Positions 4,009 to 11,831 of a stretch of DNA of 18,716 nt are shown here, one piece after another; position 1 is the stretch's first letter, and each line of letters starts with the position of its first letter. The translations under genes were made by a program, and so were the position numbers. Below the pieces are notes generated by a model that saw only the letters and a list, made by a program, of their open reading frames with translations, did no database searches and had not been told where the DNA came from. Source of the stretch: SIG299 sp964544055 (GTDB taxonomy: Bacteria > Bacillota > Clostridia > Lachnospirales > Lachnospiraceae); NCBI GenBank assembly GCA_964544055.1, contig CAZJAA010000045.1, positions 1-18,716 on the forward strand, in the 5' to 3' direction.

Positions 4009-6213
4009 TTACAGCTTCGCCATCTTAAGCTGCGCCGTCACAAGTCCGTAGTAGATTCCCTTCTTCTCCATCAGCTCGTCGTGCGTACCAACCTCAGCAA
4101 TGGAATGGCCGTCAATGACAACCAGACGATCTGCGTTGCGCAGGGTGGAAAGACGATGCGCAATGGCAAAGGTGGTTCGTCCTTCGGTCAGACGGTCGAG
4201 TGCCTGTTGAATCAAATATTCGCTCTCGGTATCGAGGGCAGAGGTTGCCTCGTCTAAAATCAGCAGATGCGGATTGGTTAAAATGGCTCTGGCAATGGCA
4301 ATGCGCTGGCGTTCCCCGCCGGAGAGGTTGAAGCCGCGCTCGCCGACATAGGTGTTGTAGCCGTCCGGCGTTTTACAGATAAAATCATGTGCATTGGCTG
4401 CCTTTGCCGCACGGATTACCTCCTCCATGGTTGCCTTTGGATTGGCAAAACGGAGGTTGTTTAAAATCGTGCCGGAAAACAGGAACGTTTCCTGCAGCAC
4501 AACACCAATCTGGTCGTGGAAGGATTCCTGACGGATGTTGCGGACATCCACCCCATCCACCGTGATGGAACCACGGTCTACATCATACAGACGCATGATC
4601 AGGTTGATTATGGTGGATTTTCCGGTACCGGAGGCTCCTACCAGACCAATCATTTCACCTTTCTTAACATCCAGGTTGATATGCTCTAATACCGGGTCAT
4701 AGGAATTATAGCCAAAGGTCACATCATGGAAGCTGATATCTCCCTGAATTTCAATCTCCTGTGCTTCCTCGCCGTCTTTGATTGCAGGCTCTTCATCCAG
4801 CACATCATAAATACGGTTTAAGCTTGTTACCATCTGCATAATGCTTCGCGGCAGATGCGTCATCCAGCCAAGCGGTCCATACAGGTATCCGGTATAGGTG
4901 ACAAACTGCATCAGGGTACCAACCGTCATGTTGCCCTCCAGCACATCCAGACCGCCAAAGTAAATGGCAATGTAAGAGCCGACACCCATAATAAACGTAA
5001 GCATTGGATAAAACAGTGCCCAGAAGGTTTCGTTTTTCTTCTGCACCTTGGCAAATTCCGAGGTCATTTTCTTGAATTTTGCCACCTCAGCATCTTCCTG
5101 ACCAAAAGATTTTACCACACGCATACCGGAAATGACATCCTGCAGACCACTGCGCAGCTTATCATCCTTTGTCCACTGCATATGGAAGATTTTGTGAATA
5201 AAGCCCCAGAACATACGGGTTATCACAAAGACAAGCACAATCAGCACCGTGGAATACAGGGTCATTTTGGCATTGATGGAAATCATGATAGCTAACGAAG
5301 CGATCATCGTAATGAGTGCCGACAGCATACCGCCGAACACTTCTTCCATAAAACGGCGGATTTGTGCCGTATCACTGGATACACGGTTCATCAGTTCTCC
5401 CGGCTTACGCTTGTTCATAAAGCTCATGGAGAGCCGCTGGATTTTGGTGTAAAGCTTGCAGCGTAAGTCCATAGAAAGCTGGGAGCCAAGCGACACGCAC
5501 CACCAGTTTTTCAAAATATTCACCGCAATCAGCACGGCGGTCAGCACCAGCATGATGGCAACAAATTTAATCACATCGGTCATGGAACCGCTCTTATCTG
5601 CCAGTGTATTGTCAATAAAATCCTTCTGCACATACGGCATGACAATGGAAATTGCCGAACTGAGCAGCATAATGGCTGAAATTGCAAGCAGCTTCCACAA
5701 GTAATCACCGCACAGCTCACTGAACTTTTTCCACAGCACGTTCTTGCCATCACACTTTGGACATTTGCTTGTGCCTGGCAGGGCGCGACCGCACTTTTCG
5801 CAGTATTTTTCATATTCATGGCTGACAATTTTTTCCTTATCTCCCTTGGCAAGCAAATCTGCGCCGCGTGCCACATAGGCCACGCGCTCAATGTGACGCA
5901 TGGAAAACCGTGCCACCAGCTCCGGAACACCGTTTACCTTTGCCGTTACAATGCCGCAGCCAACCATTGTCTCACATTTTACTTCATCGCAGTCGGATAA
6001 GTTTCTTTCATAGGAAATTTCCCCGCCGTCAAGCACGAATATGCGTTTTGTCGTTACCACCAGAAACTGCTCTTTTCCGGCAAATTTTTCTTTGGCAGCT
6101 TTTTCCTTCCGGTCATACATCAAATCAAGCGGCACGCAGTACCAGACCTCCTCGTCCGGCTCCCTTTGCGCCAGCCCAAGCTGCTCTTTGTTTAATTCAT
6201 AGTATAATTTCAT
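4009..6213 (-). CDS. ABC exporter half-transporter 2 with N-terminal sensor-like region and zinc ribbon
   Basis: A 734-residue fused permease-ATPase. Residues 1-120 form a soluble beta-rich region (QFLVVTTKRIFVLDGG is PH-like). Residues 138-154 are a four-cysteine zinc ribbon (CEKC...CPKC). Residues about 170-450 are the six-helix ABC exporter membrane domain. The ATPase has Walker A GASGTGKS (526-533), Q-loop Q574, signature LSGGE (630-634), Walker B LLILDE (650-655) and H685, so it should be catalytically competent. No C39 peptidase domain is present, so it is not a bacteriocin-processing transporter. It likely pairs with the other ABC protein as a heterodimer, with the DUF1854 gene between them. 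A -10-like element at 6280-6295 may give it its own promoter. Substrate unknown. Confidence 0.9.
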   Translation of the reverse strand: MKLYYELNKEQLGLAQREPDEEVWYCVPLDLMYDRKEKAAKEKFAGKEQFLVVTTKRIFVLDGGEISYERNLSDCDEVKCETMVGCGIVTAKVNGVPELVARFSMRHIERVAYVARGADLLAKGDKEKIVSHEYEKYCEKCGRALPGTSKCPKCDGKNVLWKKFSELCGDYLWKLLAISAIMLLSSAISIVMPYVQKDFIDNTLADKSGSMTDVIKFVAIMLVLTAVLIAVNILKNWWCVSLGSQLSMDLRCKLYTKIQRLSMSFMNKRKPGELMNRVSSDTAQIRRFMEEVFGGMLSALITMIASLAIMISINAKMTLYSTVLIVLVFVITRMFWGFIHKIFHMQWTKDDKLRSGLQDVISGMRVVKSFGQEDAEVAKFKKMTSEFAKVQKKNETFWALFYPMLTFIMGVGSYIAIYFGGLDVLEGNMTVGTLMQFVTYTGYLYGPLGWMTHLPRSIMQMVTSLNRIYDVLDEEPAIKDGEEAQEIEIQGDISFHDVTFGYNSYDPVLEHINLDVKKGEMIGLVGASGTGKSTIINLIMRLYDVDRGSITVDGVDVRNIRQESFHDQIGVVLQETFLFSGTILNNLRFANPKATMEEVIRAAKAANAHDFICKTPDGYNTYVGERGFNLSGGERQRIAIARAILTNPHLLILDEATSALDTESEYLIQQALDRLTEGRTTFAIAHRLSTLRNADRLVVIDGHSIAEVGTHDELMEKKGIYYGLVTAQLKMAKL

Positions 6214-6279
6214 AGTTTACAAACCTTTCTTCTAACGCAGAGGCTTCCTTCTTTCTTTTTCCCTTGGTTATCATTCACC

Positions 6280-6295
6280 TGCATTCAGTATAGCA
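6280..6295 (-). promoter_or_regulatory. Candidate internal extended -10 promoter, identical to the one ahead of the operon
   Basis: The 16-mer TGCTATACTGAATGCA (minus strand) in the 99-base gap between the DUF1854 gene and the second ABC gene is identical to the -10 and start-site region of the operon promoter at 9767-9782. TGCTATACT is a good extended -10 box; no -35 box stands out. A 16-base identity is unlikely by chance in a window this size, so a shared promoter or operator element is inferred. Confidence 0.5.
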
Positions 6296-6312
6296 AATTC
6301 TTAATAAGCGGA

Positions 6313-6885
6313 CTAAATGAACAAGTCTAGTTTCTTGCGCTCCGTTGTTGTCAGCTTTGTAATATCCGGCACTTCAAAGCGGTTTCCGTCCAGATCGTTG
6401 ATGACAATCCGGGTATCCGTTAAGGACACCACCGAGCTTCCTCCGGTGTGAATGGTAAAACGACATTCTCCATAGGTGGTCATAACATGGAAATATCCAT
6501 ATCCATACTCTGTCCGGATATCAAAAATCTTTGTGATTTCCGGTGTAAAATAGCGCAGGTTCAACTGCTCTGTCAGCATTTTTGCCTGATCCGCATCCAG
6601 CGCAGACAGCTTCTCCACCACACCGATCTCCCGTGCCTTTTCATTTGCCTCACGGATAGAAATGTATTCGTCCGGCATCGATACCGGAAACGTGCGGTAC
6701 ACACCGACTCTCTCGTAGGTTTTATCTTTGTAGGTCAGCTTTACAAAGCCGCCCGGTGTACGCTCAAATTTTGCATTTTCTTTTGTTAAATAGCGAAGCT
6801 CCAGTAAATCAGCGGACTCTGCCTTTACCTTTTCTTCATCAAATTCTTCCAATTCCAACAGATTGCTCTGTACTTCTTCACTCAT
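6313..6885 (-). CDS. DUF1854 protein, partner of the ABC exporter pair
   Basis: A 190-residue soluble protein. It contains the features I associate with DUF1854: YLTKENAKFERTPGGFVKLT, the VYRTFPVSMPDEYISIREAN block (RxFP followed by P-x-E-Y-I-S), a central strand region, and the late VSLTDTRIVINDLDGNRFEV block. DUF1854 genes are known next to ABC exporters, including in some cyanophycin gene clusters; no cyanophycin gene is in this window. The biochemical role is not known. Being encoded exactly between the two half-transporters suggests a cytoplasmic regulatory or adaptor subunit. It starts 23 bases after the first ABC gene with AAGGAAGG as ribosome binding site, and looks intact. Confidence 0.85.
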   Translation of the reverse strand: MSEEVQSNLLELEEFDEEKVKAESADLLELRYLTKENAKFERTPGGFVKLTYKDKTYERVGVYRTFPVSMPDEYISIREANEKAREIGVVEKLSALDADQAKMLTEQLNLRYFTPEITKIFDIRTEYGYGYFHVMTTYGECRFTIHTGGSSVVSLTDTRIVINDLDGNRFEVPDITKLTTTERKKLDLFI

Positions 6886-6908
6886 ACTTTCCTTCCTTTC
6901 CCACTCAA

Positions 6909-9389
6909 CTACACACCGCGCATCGCAAGTGCCTTGGTCTGCAGCTCCATCAATTTATAAAAAGTGCCCTTTTTCTCAATCAGCTCTGCATGGGTTCCGG
7001 ACTCCGTTACCTTACCATCATCAATGACAATCAGCGTATCGGCATTGCGCAGGGTGGACAAACGATGTGCAATGGAAATCGTTGTTCTGCCCTGTACCAG
7101 TTTTTCCAGGGATTCCTGAATTGCAAGCTCTGTTTCTGTATCTACCGCCGAGGTTGCCTCGTCTAAAATAAGGATTCGCGGATTTGCCAGAATTGCCCTT
7201 GCCATGGAAACTCGCTGCTTTTCACCACCGGATAAGCTTCTTCCGGCAGAACCGATAATTGTATCATAGCCCTGTGGCATCTTGCAGATGAAGTCATGTG
7301 CCGATGCCTGCATTGCCGCCTCAATAATTTCTTTTCTGGTGGCATTTGGTCTTGCATAAGCAATATTTTCCGCTACCGTTCCCATGAAAATATACGTTTC
7401 CTGGGATACCATGGCAATGCTCTTTCGAAGCTCCGGAATGCCAAGCTGCTTAATATCAATATCATCAATTTTAATGGTGCCCTCTGCCGGGTCATACAGA
7501 CGGGAGATCAGATTGACCAGCGTGGATTTTCCGGCACCGGAACGCCCTACGATACCAAGCATTTTTCCTGCCTCTACCGTAAAGGTCACATCCTTTAACA
7601 CCGGCTTGTGTGGCTCGTAACCAAAGGTAACATGGGACAGCTCGATTTTTCCGTTGATATGCTCCGGACGGATTGGATTTGCCACCTCCGTAATTTCCGG
7701 CACCGCATCCATGATCTCAAACATACGCTGGGACGAATTTAAGCAGTCGGTCATCCAGCGGAATACCCAGGACATAAAATCCAGTGGTCCCTGTAACTGG
7801 GTCACATATCCTGCAAAGGTCACAAGCATACCAAATTCCATGTTACTGCCGCTTAAAATCAAGGCAGAACCTAAGCCCCATACAATAAAGGATGCCAGAT
7901 TTTCCACAATGGAATACAGCGCAGTAAACCGGTTATCATAGCGCATCACATCCATTTCTGCTTCACGCACACCTTTATTGCCCTTGCCGAGTCTTGTGAG
8001 TTCCTGCTCCTGCTGTCCAAACGCCTTAACGACACGCGCTCCGGTAATACTGTCATTTAACTGGCTGTTTAAACGGCGGTTGGCACGATGGCGCTTACCG
8101 TAAAAGGTCCAGAGTCTTGGTGTCATCCGATAGCTCTGTATCGTCAAAAACGGCAGAAAAAACAGTGCCGCAATGGCAAGCAGCGGGTTGATGCTTATCA
8201 TCACCACACAGGTTGCAATAATCGTAAATGCATTGGTAAATATGTAAGGCAGTCCGTCAATGAAAAAGCCGGTCACCTCGCCTGCATCATCTAACACTCT
8301 TGTCATAAGCGCGCCGGTCTGACGGGAATTGTAAAAGCTGATGGACAGCTTTCCCATGGCATTAAAGATTTCTTCCTTGAGCTGTGCCACAACCTCCGGC
8401 ACAATGCGCGCCGTCATGGCACCATGCAGCATACCGAGCAGCTGCATTAAGATTTTGGTAACAATCATTGCTACCACGGTAAAAGCAAGAATCACTGTAT
8501 ATTTTCCACCAAAGCTTTCCGTAAACCGGACAAGCTCTGCATCCCTGCTCAACACTTTATCATAAAGAAAGGTACCCGATAAATACGGCCATGCCAGATT
8601 CAATGCACCAATCAGAAGATAGCACACCATCATTAGGCAAAGACGCCACTTATACTTTAAAAAGTACCGCATTACCCTGCCAAACAGCGACTTTTTATCC
8701 ATACAGCGCGGACAGATCTTTCTCTCCTGATCCGGATACATCGTACCGCACTTTGGACAGCATTCCTGCTTGTTTTTTCCAAGAATATCTTCTTCCGAAA
8801 GCTCCTCTGATTTTTTTATCTTTTCCAGATTTTTAACGGTGCGCTCCATTTCCCCCATACGGGAGTTGGAGAAGGCACACAGCCAGACCTCCTGACCGTT
8901 TGCTGTTTTCTCAGCTTCTGCTGCGTTTTCCGGCGGCTTTGCTTCCGTTGCAGTTTCTGCCTGTTTTGCATTTGTTGCAGCTTCCTCTGCTGCGGCATAT
9001 ACCGCCATCAAAGAGCCGCCGTTGACTGCTCGCAGAATTTCTAGCTTATCAAATTCCTGAAATGCCAGCTTCTGTACCTTTGGCTCTGCACTTCCAAGCT
9101 CTGCTGCCATCTCATTTCCGGCATAGCCGCCAAACCGGAACTTGCCATGTGCCTGATACGGATAACTCACAAGCACCAGCTCCTGCTTTGTCAGCACCAG
9201 ATAATTTCTTGCAAACCGGAGTTCTGCATCCAGATCCGGCTCTGCCTTGTACAGAATCGCTTGTTTTTGTATCCCCTGTTCTGCCAGAATCCGAAGAACC
9301 TCTTTCGGCAATGCAAGACGCTTTGCTATGGTCTCGTTCGGTATTCTATTTTGTGCTTTCTTTTTTGTTTCAGTTTCGTTTCGGTTCAT
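6909..9389 (-). CDS. ABC exporter half-transporter 1 with long N-terminal cytoplasmic region and zinc ribbon
   Basis: An 826-residue permease-ATPase. The frame can be extended to 9440, but the ATG at 9389 is chosen because GGGGG lies four bases upstream and the extension reads through a hairpin. Residues about 25-130 and 166-190 form a PH-like soluble domain split by an Ala/Glu-rich linker (133-165). C211, C214, C226 and C229 form a zinc ribbon. Residues about 245-560 are the exporter membrane domain. The ATPase has Walker A GRSGAGKS (615-622), Q-loop Q663, LSGGE (719-723), Walker B ILILDE (739-744) and H775, all intact. The architecture mirrors that of the second ABC protein, which supports a heterodimer. 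It is the first gene of the unit after a long leader with a 10-codon ORF. Substrate unknown. Confidence 0.9.
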   Translation of the reverse strand: MNRNETETKKKAQNRIPNETIAKRLALPKEVLRILAEQGIQKQAILYKAEPDLDAELRFARNYLVLTKQELVLVSYPYQAHGKFRFGGYAGNEMAAELGSAEPKVQKLAFQEFDKLEILRAVNGGSLMAVYAAAEEAATNAKQAETATEAKPPENAAEAEKTANGQEVWLCAFSNSRMGEMERTVKNLEKIKKSEELSEEDILGKNKQECCPKCGTMYPDQERKICPRCMDKKSLFGRVMRYFLKYKWRLCLMMVCYLLIGALNLAWPYLSGTFLYDKVLSRDAELVRFTESFGGKYTVILAFTVVAMIVTKILMQLLGMLHGAMTARIVPEVVAQLKEEIFNAMGKLSISFYNSRQTGALMTRVLDDAGEVTGFFIDGLPYIFTNAFTIIATCVVMISINPLLAIAALFFLPFLTIQSYRMTPRLWTFYGKRHRANRRLNSQLNDSITGARVVKAFGQQEQELTRLGKGNKGVREAEMDVMRYDNRFTALYSIVENLASFIVWGLGSALILSGSNMEFGMLVTFAGYVTQLQGPLDFMSWVFRWMTDCLNSSQRMFEIMDAVPEITEVANPIRPEHINGKIELSHVTFGYEPHKPVLKDVTFTVEAGKMLGIVGRSGAGKSTLVNLISRLYDPAEGTIKIDDIDIKQLGIPELRKSIAMVSQETYIFMGTVAENIAYARPNATRKEIIEAAMQASAHDFICKMPQGYDTIIGSAGRSLSGGEKQRVSMARAILANPRILILDEATSAVDTETELAIQESLEKLVQGRTTISIAHRLSTLRNADTLIVIDDGKVTESGTHAELIEKKGTFYKLMELQTKALAMRGV

Positions 9390-9413
9390 GTTTCCCCCAT
9401 TTCCTTTCCATAC

Positions 9414-9449
9414 ACTCCCGATGCTTTCTAAGAAATGCATTCCGGGAGT
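9414..9449 (-). repeat. Hairpin just upstream of the first ABC gene's ribosome binding site
   Basis: ACTCCCG, two bulged bases, ATGC, a 12-base loop, GCAT and CGGGAGT form an 11-bp stem (minus-strand reading). It ends about 25 bases before the start codon, just before the GGAAAGG/GGGGG region. It may affect translation or mRNA stability. Confidence 0.45.
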
Positions 9450-9478
9450 CCCCTTTCTGTTATACTGTCAAAGGGTAC

Positions 9479-9521
9479 AAAAATACCGTAGGAAGTAACC
9501 CTGCTGCGCTACCTCCTACGG
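9479..9521 (-). terminator. Leader hairpin 3 with T-tract, candidate attenuator
   Basis: CCGTAGGA and TCCTACGG (9486-9493 and 9514-9521) form a perfect 8-bp stem, extendable by GTA/TAC past one mismatch, followed on the minus strand by TATTTTT. It lies in the leader about 90 bases before the first ABC start codon and is placed to stop transcription before the operon. Confidence 0.55.
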
Positions 9522-9532
9522 CTCTTTTCCAT

Positions 9533-9565
9533 GTAACTATGTAAGCGAATTGCCGCCATAGTTAC
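9533..9565. repeat. Leader hairpin 2, perfect 9-bp inverted repeat
   Basis: GTAACTATG (9533-9541) and CATAGTTAC (9557-9565) with a 15-base spacer. There is no T-tract on the minus strand. Together with the neighbouring hairpin it may be part of an attenuator, or both may be copies of an intergenic palindromic repeat. Confidence 0.55.
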
Positions 9566-9574
9566 CTTTTATGC

Positions 9575-9603
9575 AAAAAAATAACACACCTCCAAAGTGT
9601 GCT
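9575..9603 (-). terminator. Leader hairpin 1 with T-tract
   Basis: On the minus strand CACAC, loop TTTGGAG and GTGTG (plus a G-T and an A-T pair outside) are followed by TTATTTTTTT. The stem is short, so this is a weak terminator. It is the first stop signal after the 10-codon leader ORF, about 90 bases beyond its stop codon. Confidence 0.5.
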
Positions 9604-9694
9604 ACAACCGATAGTTATAGTATTCACGAAAGGTTCTAAAAACGGTACAACAATAAAGAGGTCTTCCCCCACATTATTTGCACCCTTTATTCAG

Positions 9695-9727
9695 TTACGC
9701 TGTAATTACCTCGCTCACTAAAATCAT
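9695..9727 (-). CDS. Ten-residue leader peptide MILVSEVITA upstream of the ABC operon
   Basis: A minus-strand ORF of ten codons plus TAA, with GAAAGGAG ending seven to eight bases before the ATG and a strong promoter (9802-9774) about 47 bases upstream. The strong initiation signals on such a short frame argue that it is translated. Leader peptides followed by alternative hairpins and a terminator are known to control antibiotic-resistance and export genes through ribosome stalling; the same order (promoter, short ORF, hairpins with T-tracts, ABC exporter genes) is seen here. No family is recognised for the peptide, and stalling is inference. A chance ORF in a regulatory RNA is the alternative. 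Confidence 0.5.
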   Translation of the reverse strand: MILVSEVITA

Positions 9728-9773
9728 TTTTTTATCTCCTTTCTCATCTGCCGCTACAGACATATTTGCATTC

Positions 9774-9802
9774 AGTATAGCACGCTAAAAGAGTAAGGTC
9801 AA
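9774..9802 (-). promoter_or_regulatory. Promoter of the leader and ABC/DUF1854/ABC operon
   Basis: TTGACC (9802-9797), a 17-base spacer ending TGC, and TATACT (9779-9774) on the minus strand, so it is also an extended -10. The start should be near 9767. The leader to the first ABC start codon is then about 380 bases, unusually long. The rest of the 9390-9947 gap shows no clear promoter for the divergent S8 peptidase. Confidence 0.75.
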
Positions 9803-9947
9803 TACATTTTTTCGCCTCGTATTCATAAGCGTTTCTTATAAACAAAGGCAGTCCGGAAAACCTTTACATGTAATTCCATTCATATTTTTTGTTCTGTTCC
9901 AGAAAACTGCAGAATAAAAAATAAAAAAAATAAGAAAAGAGCAGACA

Positions 9948-11633
9948 ATGGCACAGGTGGAATTGATTTTACTGGTTGCACAGACATTTGACAAAAACCG
10001 TGTTCCGCAAACAATAGAATTTACGCAGCTGTTGGGTGGGTATGCCGTAGCGGTGCTTTCAGAGGATCAGGTGGAAGAATTTTTAAATCTTCCCGGTATT
10101 CTGTATGCAGAATTGCCAACCATGTTATATACAACGGTCGAATTCGGAAAGGCCGAGTCCTGCATCAACAATCGTCCGTCAGCAGGGACAGAGCCGGACA
10201 ATTTAAGCGGAGCAGGTGTTCTGGTTGGCATTATTGATTCAGGAATTGATTACAGACATCCGGATTTTTGCAACGCCGACGGCACCACACGAATAGCGGC
10301 ATTGTGGGATCAGAATGTCGACACGGGCAGACCTCCGGAGGGATATTTTCAGGGGACATTGTTTTCGAGAGTGCAGATAAATGAAGCGTTACAGGAGGCA
10401 GAACCGGAAAGTACCCCTGTCTTTGGTTTGGATTTGTCCGGTCATGGAACCCATGTAGCTGGCATTGCCGCCGGAAATGGAAGAGCATCGGGAGGACAAT
10501 ACCGCGGAGTAGCATTTGAAAGTAAACTTCTGGTAGTAAAGCTAAGAGAAGTGCGGAGTGGGAGAACCGGAATTTCTGAAACGGCACGCCTGATGGAAGC
10601 AGTGGATTTCTGCATTCGCTTTGCTATAGAAAACGACCAGCCTCTTGCACTTAATTTAAGCTATGGAACAAGAGAAGGTGCGCACAACGGGAAAAGTCTG
10701 TTGGAAACCTATCTGGATGCGGTGGCTGGTATGGCAAAATGTGTGATCTGTGTCGGAACCGGTAATGATGGAATAGGACGAACCCATGCAGGAGGCCGTT
10801 TGCGTGATGATGCGGTGACGGAAATAGAAATAGCAGTGGAAGGCACGGAAAAGTCGTTGGTGCTGGAGCTGTGGAAAAATTATCCGGATGAGTTTGCAGT
10901 AGAACTGGTGTCGCCCTCCGGAGAGCACGCACTGTTCCGGTATGGGGTAGGAGAAGCGGTGACCGCCTTTGGTTCAGCTTTTTTGTATTCTGCGTGGGAG
11001 ACAAACGTCAGACTGACAAATACGGAAGTAGAAGGCTTATGGAGTGCTCCGACCGTATACCAGAATTTGTCGGAGCTTCGCATCAGCCTGACAGCGGAAA
11101 GAGAAGCCCTTGGCATTGGGATATGGAAGCTAAGACTTCTGCCGGAGAAAATCGTGGAAGGAACCTTTGATATCTGGATTTTGCAGGGGCCTGAAAACGA
11201 CCAGAGTGGATTTTCGGAGCCGGATTCTTATCGGACACTGACCATTCCTTCGACCGCAGAGGGAGTAATTTCTGTCGGAGCGTACGATACAGAAACGTTA
11301 CAGGTTGCTGCTTTTTCCGGAAAGGGAACGGCAAGGGAAGCCGGACGGATGAAGCCGGATTTAGTCGCACCCGGAACGAATGTAGTGTCCTGTGCACCCG
11401 GCGGCGGTTATCGTGCTTTGTCGGGAACCTCCATGGCAGCTCCGTTTGTAACCGGCAGTGCAGCACTTTTGTTAGAATGGGGTATCGTAAGAAAGAACGA
11501 TTTGTTTTTGTACGGAGAAAAACTCCGGGAATATTTTTTAAGTGGTGCAAAACGTGCCCGGGCTGAGGAATATCCAAACCCACTTGCCGGCTGGGGGAGG
11601 CTGTGCTTGTCTGAGAGTATACCGAGAGGGTAG
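9948..11633 (+). CDS. S8 family serine peptidase, CspB-like, no signal peptide
   Basis: A 561-residue subtilisin-type protease. Catalytic residues are all in place: D97 in GIIDSGIDYRHPDF, H166 in SGHGTHVAG, oxyanion-hole N273 in VGTGNDG, and S495 in SGTSMAAPF. The N-terminus (1-60, ending in ILYAELPTMLY) resembles the short prodomain of clostridial Csp germination proteases, and the 160-residue beta-rich insertion between N273 and the serine (about 285-430) matches the Csp jelly-roll domain. There is no signal peptide, anchor or membrane segment, so it acts in the cytoplasm or is released by another route; in sporeformers such proteins can be spore-associated. The ATG at 9948 has only a weak ribosome binding site (AAAAGAG). 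It is divergent from the ABC operon. It could process peptides, but no substrate is evident. Confidence 0.85.
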   Translation: MAQVELILLVAQTFDKNRVPQTIEFTQLLGGYAVAVLSEDQVEEFLNLPGILYAELPTMLYTTVEFGKAESCINNRPSAGTEPDNLSGAGVLVGIIDSGIDYRHPDFCNADGTTRIAALWDQNVDTGRPPEGYFQGTLFSRVQINEALQEAEPESTPVFGLDLSGHGTHVAGIAAGNGRASGGQYRGVAFESKLLVVKLREVRSGRTGISETARLMEAVDFCIRFAIENDQPLALNLSYGTREGAHNGKSLLETYLDAVAGMAKCVICVGTGNDGIGRTHAGGRLRDDAVTEIEIAVEGTEKSLVLELWKNYPDEFAVELVSPSGEHALFRYGVGEAVTAFGSAFLYSAWETNVRLTNTEVEGLWSAPTVYQNLSELRISLTAEREALGIGIWKLRLLPEKIVEGTFDIWILQGPENDQSGFSEPDSYRTLTIPSTAEGVISVGAYDTETLQVAAFSGKGTAREAGRMKPDLVAPGTNVVSCAPGGGYRALSGTSMAAPFVTGSAALLLEWGIVRKNDLFLYGEKLREYFLSGAKRARAEEYPNPLAGWGRLCLSESIPRG

Positions 11634-11735
11634 TCTGTCCTTTTTATGTAACCGCAGGAAAATTCTGTTCTTTTATAAGATACCATATGGTTTCTTCAGC
11701 TTTTTAGTAAAGGGTAAGATGTCCCATGTGATTTC

Positions 11736-11764
11736 TTGACATAACCATTTTTTTTAGATAACAT
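11736..11764 (+). promoter_or_regulatory. Promoter of the SGNH lipoprotein gene
   Basis: TTGACA (11736-11741), a 17-base spacer with a T8 run, and TAACAT (11759-11764), about 65 bases before the start codon. Confidence 0.6.
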
Positions 11765-11831
11765 AGAATCATATTTCTCATTTTTTAATCAATAGGAAAT
11801 TTGTAAACCAATTTAAGAAAAGAGGAAGCCA

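Noticed and set aside
4009..9389. The two ABC transporters as the bacteriocin maturation and export system
   Set aside because: Neither has the N-terminal C39 cysteine peptidase domain needed to cut double-glycine leaders; they have zinc ribbons instead. They are also in a separate transcription unit.
9062..9544. A plus-strand ORF of 160 codons opposite the start of the first ABC gene
   Set aside because: It is a shadow of the ABC coding frame and runs into the leader hairpins; the composition is biased and no domain is seen.
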